37,881 nucleotides of DNA from Spirochaetota bacterium (lineage in GTDB: Bacteria; Spirochaetota; UBA4802; JAFGDQ01). Below are positions 8,943 through 17,212 of this stretch, piece by piece. The notes beneath the pieces were generated by a model. The model was not told the DNA's origin, searched no databases, and worked only from the letters and a program-made list of their open reading frames with translations. The translations under genes and the position numbers were made by a program. The stretch lies in the NCBI GenBank assembly GCA_016934735.1, contig JAFGSG010000082.1, positions 1 to 37,881 of the forward strand, in the 5' to 3' direction. How positions within the stretch are numbered: the stretch's first letter is position 1; every line of letters begins with the position of its first letter.

Positions 8943-10214
8943 TTATAAGAATTCCGTTACTCTTTTTACGAACGGATAAACAAGCAAAATGATAGTTAAT
9001 AATATAAGGACAGTGATTGTTATAATTCCGATCGCATTCTGTGTCCGGTTGTTTACATACTCTCCCATTATATCAGCTTTATTGATCACAATGATCATGC
9101 ATATAAGGACAACCGGAAGGAGAATCCCGTTCAAAACCTGAACTGCAATCGTAATATCGATCAGTGGCGCATCAGGCAGCAGAATTATTATAATCGATAT
9201 AAGTATGATAGAAGTAAAAAGAAGATAAAACTGTGGCGCTTCGCTTAATTTTTTATCTATGCCGGCCTCGAATCCGAATCCTTCACACACAAAGAACGCG
9301 GTTGCAATCGGCAGTATAGTTGCGGAAAAAATAGAAGCAATGAAGAGCCCGAAAGAAAACACGACAGACGCGAAATTGCCTGCTAAAGGCTTGAGCGCCA
9401 TTGCCGCGTCTTTAGCCTCAGTAATGGCCACGTTATTCACATGAAGAGTTGCCCCGCATGCGACCATAATGAAAAAGGCAACCACTACTGTTGCAATTGC
9501 CCCTACTACCACATCCACGAGAGCAAATTTATAATCGCCTATCTTGATTCCTTTTTCAATTACCGAAGACTGCATGTAGAACTGCATCCATGGACATATT
9601 GTTGTGCCCACAATCCCAAGAACCAGTGTGAGATATTCTTCATTGTACTGGATTTCGGGGCTGACGATTGCCTGCCCGATCTCAGACCAGTCAGGCCTGG
9701 CTAAAACAGCAGAAATTATATATGAAAGCAGGCAGAAACTGAACAATAAAAATATTTTTTCCGTTTTTTTGTAATCCCATTTTACAACAATTATCCATAC
9801 GACTATTGCAGAAACAGGAACAGAAATATATTTACTCACATTGAATACCATAAGGCTGCCGGCTATTCCTGCAAACTCGGTCGCAGTGTTGCCTATATTC
9901 GCTATGAGAAGACATGCGAAAATATAAAACGTGATCTTTACGCCGAAATTTTCCCTTATAAGATCCGCAAGCCCTTTGCCGGTCACTATGCCCATCCTTG
10001 CATTCATCTCCTGCACGGCTATAAGCACAATAAAAGAAGGGATCAGCGTCCAGATAAGGTGATATCCGTATTCTGCGCCTGCAACAGAATAAGTAGTAAT
10101 ACCGCCTGCGTCGTTATCGACACTGCCTGTGATAATGCCGGGGCCCATTACACTGAAGAAAATTATAATATTTCTCAAATATGCGTTTTCTTTTATTTTT
10201 TTTATCAGGAACAT
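8943..10214 (-). CDS. Nramp-related metal-ion transporter with non-canonical metal-site motifs
   Basis: A 423-residue polytopic protein with about eleven membrane segments. The start, GPGIITGSVDNDAGGITTYS, is a clear Nramp TM1, but the canonical DPGN is replaced by D-N-D-A-G-G (residues 33-38). TM6 reads TTICPWMQFYMQS (about 204-216) where classical Mn/Fe Nramps have a Met-Pro-His motif. These changes place it in the divergent Nramp-related clades, some of which carry magnesium or have unknown selectivity. It is encoded 81 bases downstream of a PRC/MgtE_N/CBS protein, an arrangement familiar for this clade. Substrate is therefore uncertain; Mg2+ or another divalent ion is plausible. Two spaced palindromes lie upstream at 10239-10275. 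The Shine-Dalgarno is weak. Confidence 0.88.
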   Translation of the reverse strand: MFLIKKIKENAYLRNIIIFFSVMGPGIITGSVDNDAGGITTYSVAGAEYGYHLIWTLIPSFIVLIAVQEMNARMGIVTGKGLADLIRENFGVKITFYIFACLLIANIGNTATEFAGIAGSLMVFNVSKYISVPVSAIVVWIIVVKWDYKKTEKIFLLFSFCLLSYIISAVLARPDWSEIGQAIVSPEIQYNEEYLTLVLGIVGTTICPWMQFYMQSSVIEKGIKIGDYKFALVDVVVGAIATVVVAFFIMVACGATLHVNNVAITEAKDAAMALKPLAGNFASVVFSFGLFIASIFSATILPIATAFFVCEGFGFEAGIDKKLSEAPQFYLLFTSIILISIIIILLPDAPLIDITIAVQVLNGILLPVVLICMIIVINKADIMGEYVNNRTQNAIGIITITVLILLTIILLVYPFVKRVTEFL

Positions 10215-10238
10215 GTTGTTTATTACCGGATCTTTTGA

Positions 10239-10275
10239 AATTCTTTAAGAATTAAAATATAATTCCGTAAGAATT
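10239..10275. promoter_or_regulatory. paired palindromes upstream of the Nramp-like gene
   Basis: AATTCTTTAAGAATT (10239-10253, perfect 7-base arms) and AATTCCGTAAGAATT (10261-10275, 5-base arms) start exactly 22 bases apart, about two helical turns. They lie 25-61 bases upstream of the Nramp-like start codon, within the 81-base gap. This could be a tandem operator for a dimeric regulator, or a weak hairpin pair after the upstream gene. There is no direct evidence for either. Confidence 0.35.
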
Positions 10276-10295
10276 ATAGAAATAAAAAATTTTCC

Positions 10296-11585
10296 TCAGG
10301 ATATTTCCTCAGTTTCTTCCCTGATCTCAGGAAACACTGCTTCCAGCGCGTCTTTAATAGTTATTATTCCTACCAGTTTTTCTTCTTCATCAACTACAGG
10401 AACAACCACAAAATCATATTTAAAAAATATCTTCGCCACAACGTCTATATGGGTATTTACTTCCACACTGATCACTTTCTCCCGCATAAGGTCCGCCACC
10501 TTTGTCTCAGGATCAGCAGTTAAAAGCTGTTTTAATGATACGACTCCGGTTATCCTATCGTCCTTGTCAATTACATAAATATAATAAATTGTCTCAAATT
10601 CTTCGGCTTCGTATCTGATGACATTAAGAATATCCGACACATTTATTTCGCGATTGATAGCAATGAATTCCGTATTCATCAGACTGCCGGCTATGTTGCC
10701 CGAATGCTGGAGAAGATCTTTTATCTGCAGAACATCCTTCAGTGGTAAAATTTTGAACAGGGCATTCCTTGTTTCCAGCTTTATCTCTGCGAAGAAGTCG
10801 ACAATTTCATCCATCGGCATTTCCATCAGGATCCTTGCAAGATCTTCAATATTCATCAGCTCGGTAATCTGCAGTTTTATTTTTAAAGGCAATTCCTGAA
10901 AAGTCCCGGCAGCTGTCTCATTATCAAGAGATAATATTACATTTATCTTTTCTTCTATTCCCAGGTCTATAAGAATATCGGCAAGATCAGCTGGATGAAG
11001 TTCATTAAGGCTGGAAACCGGAACCTTTAACGATAAATATTTCAATTTATCCGAATCAGCCAGAGGATGGACAAATTTCCATGATATGAATTTATCCTTT
11101 ATCTCATAATCAAAGAGCCATCTTATTATACCCCCGAAAAATCCAAGCCAGCCAAGCCTTCTGAGCAGCCCTTTTATCCCGATATCGACATGTATAACCC
11201 AGAGGCTCATTTTTTCCCGTAGAAGATGCAGATCATTAACGCGGACGACCTTTGATCCATGGGTGTCTACAATCTGCTTATCCCAGAAAATCTTCTTAAG
11301 CCGGAGTTCACTCACCGCGACAATATAGCTTTGGCCGACAAATGCTGTATAATCTCCGATAATGATTGATCTCCGCTCGTTTACCAGCTTAACGCACGAC
11401 CAGGGTATGCGGAAACGCATACCATTTTTCTGCATGACAATTAATGCAACAATGCGCGGATACATTTCCTTTATTTCGACAACAAAATCATCAAGCATCC
11501 CGATTTTTTTTCTGCTTTCGCTGTCGAGTATTGGCAGGTCTATTATCTGCGAAAGAAATGAAAATGCAGGCGCAGTGTTGGGCAT
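10296..11585 (-). CDS. PRC-barrel / MgtE N-terminal / CBS-pair protein, Nramp partner
   Basis: A 429-residue soluble protein with three parts. The N-terminal ~170 residues contain one or two PRC-barrel-like segments (DSESRKKIGMLDDFVVEI; VVRVNDLHLL). An MgtE_N superhelical domain covers about 195-300 (LNELHPADLADILIDLG, the HPADLAD signature). A CBS pair covers about 300-425 (GSLMNTEFIAINREINVSD; VADLMREKVISVEVNTHIDVV). The MgtE membrane pore domain is absent, so this is not itself a channel. In MgtE the N and CBS domains sense Mg2+. Being encoded just upstream of an Nramp-related transporter, it probably gates or senses for it. ATG 11585 has AAAGGAT upstream. The first gene of a two-gene unit. 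Confidence 0.88.
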   Translation of the reverse strand: MPNTAPAFSFLSQIIDLPILDSESRKKIGMLDDFVVEIKEMYPRIVALIVMQKNGMRFRIPWSCVKLVNERRSIIIGDYTAFVGQSYIVAVSELRLKKIFWDKQIVDTHGSKVVRVNDLHLLREKMSLWVIHVDIGIKGLLRRLGWLGFFGGIIRWLFDYEIKDKFISWKFVHPLADSDKLKYLSLKVPVSSLNELHPADLADILIDLGIEEKINVILSLDNETAAGTFQELPLKIKLQITELMNIEDLARILMEMPMDEIVDFFAEIKLETRNALFKILPLKDVLQIKDLLQHSGNIAGSLMNTEFIAINREINVSDILNVIRYEAEEFETIYYIYVIDKDDRITGVVSLKQLLTADPETKVADLMREKVISVEVNTHIDVVAKIFFKYDFVVVPVVDEEEKLVGIITIKDALEAVFPEIREETEEIS

Positions 11586-11978
11586 ACTAAAAATCCTTTT
11601 TTTGAGAATCTACATCTTCGCGATATTATAACACGGCCCATTATTGCAATCAAAATTTATTATTATAATTAAAATAATTTCTATAAATACTTTCAGTAGA
11701 GTTGTTGCATAACTCAATATAACATATGATATAAGAAGTCCGGGGAAATTCCCTCCCCCGCCTGCGACGGGGGAGGGAATTTCCCCATTATTTCTTAGTT
11801 TTGCAACAAGTCTAGTATAATCAAGCACTAATTATAAGCATTTAAAAAACGCCGGAAAAACACAGAATTTATTATACAAAAGAGAGAATTTTTGGAGGCA
11901 AGTGTTAAGGATACCGACAAAGTAAAAATTTATTTTCATACTTTGCCGGAATGATATATTTAATACTTTCAGTATATC
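11586..11978. other. intergenic region carrying a palindromic element
   Basis: These 393 bases contain no credible gene. The centre (11697-11814) is the TIR-bounded hairpin element described separately; the rest is AT-rich. Confidence 0.5.
11697..11814. repeat. 118-bp TIR-bounded hairpin element (MITE-like), copy 1
   Basis: The ends TAGAGTTGTTGCATAACT (11697-11714) and AGTTTTGCAACAAGTCTA (11797-11814) are inverted repeats matching at 16 of 18 positions. They begin and end in TA, which could be a target duplication. The core is a perfect G/C-rich hairpin: the 18-base arm 11742-11759 pairs completely with 11769-11786, extended by one more pair around the loop CCTGCGA. A relative with the same plan lies at 37456-37569 and a lone end at 68-85. 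It has no coding capacity. I infer a non-autonomous element mobilised by a transposase elsewhere; the core hairpin could also act as a terminator. Confidence 0.75.
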
Positions 11979-12473
11979 TTATTTAATCTCTCCGCAGTCG
12001 GAAATAACTATCTTTTTGGATGTTCTCCCGCTCTGCGAACCGAATTTTTCTATTTCTTTAACAACATCCATTCCTTCAACTACCTTACCGAAAACAACAT
12101 GTTTACCGTCAAGCCATTCTGTTTTAACAAGTGTAATAAAAAATTGAGAGCCGTTGGTATTCGGGCCTGCGTTTGCCATGCTTAAAATTCCCGGACCTGT
12201 GTGTTTCAATTTAAAATTCTCATCGGCAAATTTTTCTCCATAGATCGATTTGCCCCCTGTTCCGTTATGGTTCGTAAAATCGCCGCCCTGGCACATAAAA
12301 TCGTTAATCACTCTGTGAAAAGAACTTCCTTTAAAGCCGAATCCAGGTTCGCCTGCGCATAATGCCCTGAAATTCTCAGCAGTTTTCGGAACCGTATCAT
12401 TATCAAGTTCAAAAACAACTTTTCCCAACGGCTGATCATCAGCAGTAATATCAAAAAAACATTTTATACTCAT
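11979..12473 (-). CDS. cyclophilin-type peptidyl-prolyl cis-trans isomerase
   Basis: A 164-residue cytoplasmic cyclophilin that catalyses proline cis-trans isomerisation. Family motifs run through the protein: [20 protein letters not shown] (the catalytic Phe-His-Arg region), [20 protein letters not shown], and [19 protein letters not shown]. There is no signal peptide. I chose ATG 12473 because AAAGGAG lies seven bases upstream; a longer version from 12506 would add eleven residues ([11 protein letters not shown]) that are mostly ribosome-binding-site sequence translated. Stands between hisF and the Nramp unit with no functional link visible. Confidence 0.93.
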   Translation of the reverse strand: MSIKCFFDITADDQPLGKVVFELDNDTVPKTAENFRALCAGEPGFGFKGSSFHRVINDFMCQGGDFTNHNGTGGKSIYGEKFADENFKLKHTGPGILSMANAGPNTNGSQFFITLVKTEWLDGKHVVFGKVVEGMDVVKEIEKFGSQSGRTSKKIVISDCGEIK

Positions 12474-12561
12474 AATTTTCTCCTTTTGTTCCAGAGTACG
12501 TTCCAAAACCTCTTCGACAATACCAGTGTATGGACATACCTGATCCTGTCACAGTTATTCA

Positions 12562-13326
12562 TTATAATATAACAGGCAATCCTTTTTTCTGCAGATACTC
12601 TTTCACTTCCCTGATACTGAATGTCCGGAAATGAAACACCGAAGCTGCTAAAAGTATCTGTGCCCCGCCCTGAACAGTTCCTTCGTAAAAATGTTCCAGC
12701 TTTCCAGCGCCGCCTGAGGCAATTACGGGAACGTCAACCGCATCCGATACTGCCTTTGTAAACTCCAGGTCATATCCGGCTAAAGTTCCGTCGCCATCCA
12801 TGCTTGTAGGCAGAATTATGCCTGCGCCAAGCTCCCGGCACTCGCCTGCCCACGCAACAGCATCTTTACCTACCGGTTTTGTTCCGCCCGAAACCACCAG
12901 TTCGAATCCGGACGGCATTTTTATGTTCCTTCTCGCATCGATCGCCACAACTATTTTTTCAGAACCGAATGCTGCAGAACCCTTTTTTATTATATCCGGG
13001 TTCGCAACAGCCGCGCTGTTCATGGAAACCCTGTATGCGCCGGCATCCAGCACCAGTTCAATATCCTGCATCGAAGATATCCCTCCCCCTACAGTTAATG
13101 GTATATTTATTACCGAAGAGACGTTTTTCACCCACTCCAGGCGCGTTTTCCGGTTTTCTAACGTAGCGGCAATATCAAGCATTGCAAGCTCATCCGCGCC
13201 TTCTTTCTGGTAGAATTCCGCATTTTCCACAGGATCACCGGCATCTTTAATATCCACAAAATGTATACCTTTCACAACCCTGCCGTTCTTCATATCAAGG
13301 CAAGGCATAATTTTTATTGTTTGCAT
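12562..13326 (-). CDS. hisF: imidazole glycerol phosphate synthase subunit HisF
   Basis: A 254-residue (beta-alpha)8 barrel, normal length for HisF, the cyclase subunit that turns PRFAR plus ammonia into imidazole glycerol phosphate and AICAR in histidine synthesis. The catalytic aspartates are at the exact usual positions, Asp11 (IMPCLDMKNGRVVKG) and Asp130 (VVAIDARR). Phosphate-site glycines are present (LTVGGGISS, VIASGGAGK). One oddity is that the usual TSxDRDG loop reads TSMDGDG, with Gly replacing Arg. The partner hisH and other his genes are absent from the window, so it stands as an orphan here. ATG 13326 has CAGGAG upstream. Confidence 0.9.
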   Translation of the reverse strand: MQTIKIMPCLDMKNGRVVKGIHFVDIKDAGDPVENAEFYQKEGADELAMLDIAATLENRKTRLEWVKNVSSVINIPLTVGGGISSMQDIELVLDAGAYRVSMNSAAVANPDIIKKGSAAFGSEKIVVAIDARRNIKMPSGFELVVSGGTKPVGKDAVAWAGECRELGAGIILPTSMDGDGTLAGYDLEFTKAVSDAVDVPVIASGGAGKLEHFYEGTVQGGAQILLAASVFHFRTFSIREVKEYLQKKGLPVIL

Positions 13327-13669
13327 AAAATCTCCTGTTTTAATGGCTACAAGAAATCATGTTTTAAATGTTTTTGTCAAGCAGTGTAATACTAAACATG
13401 ATTTTTTTCAAAATCCATCTAAAGGATATAAATTTATACGGATTACATGGCATTGAATGAAAAACATTACAAAATTTTTTGCGGGATAATGCCTTCATTG
13501 TTATTTTATTTGTTTCCGAATACTTTTACTTCAGACCTGAAAGGCGTTCCTGTATATTTTATAATGTATTTCATTTAATCAGGGAAAGCAATTCTTAAAA
13601 TAGCCTTAATGAAATGATCCGATGTGCGGTTTTTGTTGAAGAATATATGAAGTATTATATGAATTATAC
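13327..13669. other. intergenic region carrying a family-2 palindromic element
   Basis: There is no gene in these 343 bases. It holds the 120-bp inverted repeat at 13456-13575. Confidence 0.5.
13456..13575. repeat. 120-bp palindromic repeat, family 2, copy 1
   Basis: The left end AATGAAAAACATTA and right end TAATGTATTTCATT are inverted repeats, with A/T-rich continuation of the arms. The sequence shares blocks in the same order with 19178-19298: CATTACAAAATTTT, then TGCGG, GCCTTC and CCTGAAAGGCGT (identical 12-mer near the right end). Both copies are intergenic and near-equal in length (120 and 121). No coding capacity. Likely a dispersed MITE-like or REP-like element. Confidence 0.7.
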
Positions 13670-14689
13670 TCAGACGAGGGCGGAATAAACCGGATGCCTT
13701 CTTGCAGCCAGATTTATGAGGCAACTGGCGATTGCCCCATATGAAAGGCCGGAAATCTCAGCAGCATAGATTGAGCTGGTATCAGGACTGAAATCCGAGT
13801 TCGGATTTATATCAAGAACATAGTAAATACCGTTTTCCATTCGGATGTCTACGCGGGCATAATCCCTGCATCCTATTGCCCTGTATGCCCTTATAGCCGT
13901 ACGATTGAGAAGCTCAAGCTGCTCTTCATCCAGTTCGGCCGGAATGCGCAGAATTATATTCTCATAATGCGATGAACCGGGCGTGAATTTTGAATCAAAT
14001 GTACAGACACGGTCCTTAATATCTTTAAATGCAGCGAAGTCCATTTCAGCAGGCGGCAATGCATGAATAGTGCCATTACCCCACAGCGTAACATGAAACT
14101 CGCGTCCGTCAATAAAATCTTCCACCATGGCGGGCTGCTGTAAATTATCATTAACAAACCGTACCTGATGTTCAAGTTCGTGCTTGTCCATGACAACAGC
14201 GTCTCCTGTAATGCCGAGGCTGCAGTGTTCAAAAGTAGGTTTTACTATTGCAGGGAACCTGTCCCACTCCTCAATATTATCCTCGTTAACCACCATTGCA
14301 GCAGGAGTTGGGATGCCTTTACTCAGAAGAAGTTTCTTTGTAGCGGCCTTGTCCCAGCTGAAAGCGAGCACTTCAGAACAAGCACCGGTATAAGCAAAAT
14401 TAAGATTTTCAAGAATTTCAGCGACCACATTCTCGCTGCGCGGCAGGCCAGGCAATCCTTCGCACCAGTTGAATACTACATAATCATCCGGATGAAACGG
14501 CTGCAGAGCTTCCTCAAGCGCATGATCTAGTAACGGCACATCAATGACAGGATGCCCTTCATTGCGCAGTTCGGTTTTAAGCTTTTCCACAGCTCCAAAC
14601 GCGCTTGCTTTTTCAGACGACTCCCATGCAGGGTCAATATCGTGAAGCATCAAGACTGGTATATCTGTTCTTCTTTGTGTCGGTTCCAT
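13670..14689 (-). CDS. ATP-grasp ligase related to D-alanine--D-alanine ligase
   Basis: A 339-residue ATP-grasp enzyme. The N-terminal part has a DYVVFNWCEGLPG strand-loop typical of D-Ala-D-Ala ligase relatives. The central ATP-grasp domain contains FPAIVKPTFEHCSLGITGDA (nucleotide lysine and glycine-rich loop) and PAMVEDFIDGREFHVTLWG. The metal-binding end is DYARVDIRMENG, then YYVLDINPNSDFSPDTS, where Asp and Asn ligate Mg2+. This divergent group often occurs as orphan ligases of unknown amino-acid or peptide substrates, distinct from cell-wall Ddl. No mur genes are near. ATG 14689 abuts a GAGGAG sequence with almost no spacer, so the exact start is slightly uncertain. Confidence 0.82.
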   Translation of the reverse strand: MEPTQRRTDIPVLMLHDIDPAWESSEKASAFGAVEKLKTELRNEGHPVIDVPLLDHALEEALQPFHPDDYVVFNWCEGLPGLPRSENVVAEILENLNFAYTGACSEVLAFSWDKAATKKLLLSKGIPTPAAMVVNEDNIEEWDRFPAIVKPTFEHCSLGITGDAVVMDKHELEHQVRFVNDNLQQPAMVEDFIDGREFHVTLWGNGTIHALPPAEMDFAAFKDIKDRVCTFDSKFTPGSSHYENIILRIPAELDEEQLELLNRTAIRAYRAIGCRDYARVDIRMENGIYYVLDINPNSDFSPDTSSIYAAEISGLSYGAIASCLINLAARRHPVYSALV

Positions 14690-15085
14690 CTCCTCTCTTA
14701 TTGCAATTCACTCTGCCGGATTATTTTTTTTAATTGCTTCTTTGTATTAATATCGAAAAGATACATTAAAAATCAAATGAATTTTTAAAATGATAAAAAA
14801 AAATGGATAAAAAAATTTAAAAATATTTTTTTCGGTGAAATTTTATTTTCAGTTGAGAGAGTTGGCGGGCAGAATGAAAATATTTTTTTCTGAATAGAAA
14901 CGATTGAACTACAAAGAAAAATTCATTATTTTTTTATGTCACATACTTTTTAATAATTCATATTACATCCGGGGATTATTCATTATTTTCCGGAGATTTC
15001 GGATTTTGTTCTGATATTTAAAGCTCATTGCAGAAAATCAGCAGTGACAGACATATGTTTTAAAACACAGTCAGAATAATAATCC
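14690..15085. other. AT-rich intergenic region, no gene seen
   Basis: These 396 bases are very A/T-rich with homopolymer runs. I see no coding frame, clear promoter or strong hairpin. Confidence 0.4.
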
Positions 15086-16924
15086 TTAGCGTATTACTTC
15101 ATATCTGGTTTTCAGCATTTCAATTTCTTTTTGTTTAATAGAGGTTATTTCATCCTGCCTGCTGCTTAAAATCGTATCGATTACTCCCATCAGATTTGTT
15201 GCAGACAATATACGAGGGATAAACACATAATCCGCTCCTTCAGCATACATTTTCAATGCACGCTCAATACTTTCCGCATTTACGATCACTTTTGCATAAG
15301 GGCAGATATCCTTCATGTGTTTAATGATTTTTAAATTATTGGTTCCGACCAGTATCGTGTCCGGAATAGTGGAAATCACAACTTTAACATCATGAATACC
15401 GGCATGATGCAGAGTATCAAGATGGCTGATATCCCCATATACGACTTTGACCCCAAGGCTTTGAAGAGATTCATGTACTTCAGGATTGAAATCGATCACA
15501 ACGAGTTTATCCTTCAATGCAATATCAGGATTGCCGCTCTGAACATCCAGTATTTCATGAAGCAAAGAACTTGCTGTCCTGTAGAATCCAAGCAATGCTA
15601 TTTCTTTACCCGGAGCCGCGTTATCTTCCTCTTCGCCGGATTGAATTTCCTTTAAGCCGATCATCTTTAGAGCAGCGGCTGCTGTTTTCTGTATAAAATT
15701 GTTATACTTAATCATATATGTTGATAGAATTGAAGTAATTACGAAAATAAATATAATTATGCTCATAGTATCATGAGTTATATGGCCTGCAGATACTCCC
15801 AGGGATGCAATTACCAGGGAAAATTCGCTTATTTGCGACAAATTGATGGGAGTAAGCAGGCTTACACGAAGCCCGTTCTTTAATGAATACAATACAGGAA
15901 AAATAGAAATAAACCTTGATGCAATTAGAAATAAGGTCGCCACTGCAACTGTTATAAGAAGCGAGGGATTATCCAGAGGATTAGGTATCTGCATGCCTAG
16001 CGAAACAAAAAACAGCGTAACAAAAAAATCTCTAATGTTGACAATCTTTGCTATTACATCAAGATTATAAGGGAAAGTTGATATTGATACACCCGCGATC
16101 AGCGCTCCCATTTCCAGCGACAGGTTAAAAAAAGCTGCTCCGCCGCATACCAGAAAACACCATCCGAGCGAAGAAACAAGGATAAGTTCAGGCACTTTCG
16201 CGATCGATTTGAATATTCTGGGAAGAACGTACCTGCTCAGAAGCATGCTGACAGCCACAAGCAGAAAGCCCTCTCCGAAAGACAGAATTATCTGCAGTAC
16301 ATCCGGGTTGCCCAGATTAGGCTGTATGCCAAGCAATACAATTGCCCATATATCCTGAAACACAAGAATGCCGAGCGTTATTCTGCCTGCAAGCGTATCC
16401 AGTTCGAATTTGCCGTACAGCAGCTTTACTACAATTGCGGTACTGCTTAAGCTGCAGCACGCTGCCAGATACACGAGATCATAATTACCGCCTCCGAACG
16501 CATATCCAAGCAGCAGAAAAAATCCGATTCCCGCAGCTGCATTTACAGGGAACTGCAAAAGCCCGCTTAACACAAGGGATTTGCCCGACTGCTTCAGCTT
16601 TTTAATGTCAATCTCAAGTCCGATTAAAAAAAGCAGAAGAATAAGTCCGAATTCGGATATTTTTTCAATATCGTCAAAATTTTCAATCAGCCCGAACCCT
16701 ATCCTTGGGCCGATTATTACTCCTGCGGCTATATATGCCAGGAGAAGCGGCTGTTTAAGAATATGCCCGATGTATGCCATAGCAGTTGCTGCCAATATGG
16801 CAATCCCTACACTGCCGACAATAGTGCTGTGGCTGTTATTCCCGGAGCCTTCGGCAAATAACGGAACAGCACAAAACAAGAAAATAATAATTAGACTATA
16901 ATAACGCGATTTTATTTTCATCAC
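15086..16924 (-). CDS. Kef-type CPA2 cation/proton antiporter with degenerate TrkA-N domain
   Basis: A 612-residue CPA2-family antiporter (K+ or Na+/H+ exchange). An N-terminal signal-like segment (residues 1-24, ending FAEG) precedes about twelve membrane helices; YIAAGVIIGP and GLILLLFLIGLEID are typical of the family. The cytosolic part from residue ~441 is a TrkA-N/RCK Rossmann domain: IALLGFYRTASSLLHE, LVVIDFNPEVHE, VVYGDISHLDTLHHAGI. The nucleotide GxGxxG loop has decayed to GFYRTA, so NAD binding may be lost or changed. A cleavable N-terminal signal is unusual for this class but known in some bacteria. Start at ATG 16924 or the adjacent ATG 16921. No KefF-like partner is nearby. Confidence 0.88.
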   Translation of the reverse strand: MMKIKSRYYSLIIIFLFCAVPLFAEGSGNNSHSTIVGSVGIAILAATAMAYIGHILKQPLLLAYIAAGVIIGPRIGFGLIENFDDIEKISEFGLILLLFLIGLEIDIKKLKQSGKSLVLSGLLQFPVNAAAGIGFFLLLGYAFGGGNYDLVYLAACCSLSSTAIVVKLLYGKFELDTLAGRITLGILVFQDIWAIVLLGIQPNLGNPDVLQIILSFGEGFLLVAVSMLLSRYVLPRIFKSIAKVPELILVSSLGWCFLVCGGAAFFNLSLEMGALIAGVSISTFPYNLDVIAKIVNIRDFFVTLFFVSLGMQIPNPLDNPSLLITVAVATLFLIASRFISIFPVLYSLKNGLRVSLLTPINLSQISEFSLVIASLGVSAGHITHDTMSIIIFIFVITSILSTYMIKYNNFIQKTAAAALKMIGLKEIQSGEEEDNAAPGKEIALLGFYRTASSLLHEILDVQSGNPDIALKDKLVVIDFNPEVHESLQSLGVKVVYGDISHLDTLHHAGIHDVKVVISTIPDTILVGTNNLKIIKHMKDICPYAKVIVNAESIERALKMYAEGADYVFIPRILSATNLMGVIDTILSSRQDEITSIKQKEIEMLKTRYEVIR

Positions 16925-17212
16925 CTTAACCGTTGTAACCTTTTTCCCTGAAATATAATAATCCGGCTGAATATCAATATTTTATTAAATTATCGTCAAT
17001 AATAAATAAGTACTGGAACATATCCTAAAAATAAAAATTTTTAAAGCTAAATGAGTATTAAACAGAATAAATTTCATTTTATCAGGAAAAAATTATTTTT
17101 GAGATAATTAATATAATAACGAAATGTCCGACTTTTCAAAGGGGATATAATATTTTAATGATGGATTATATTATTTTTTAATAAATCTTCGACAGAAAAA
17201 GCAGCCGGAAAA

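Noticed and set aside
10296-11585. MgtE magnesium channel
   Set aside because: The C-terminal membrane pore domain is missing; only the N and CBS domains with a PRC-barrel are present.
12800-13213. 137-residue plus-strand frame
   Set aside because: Lies wholly antisense to hisF, whose motifs are unambiguous.
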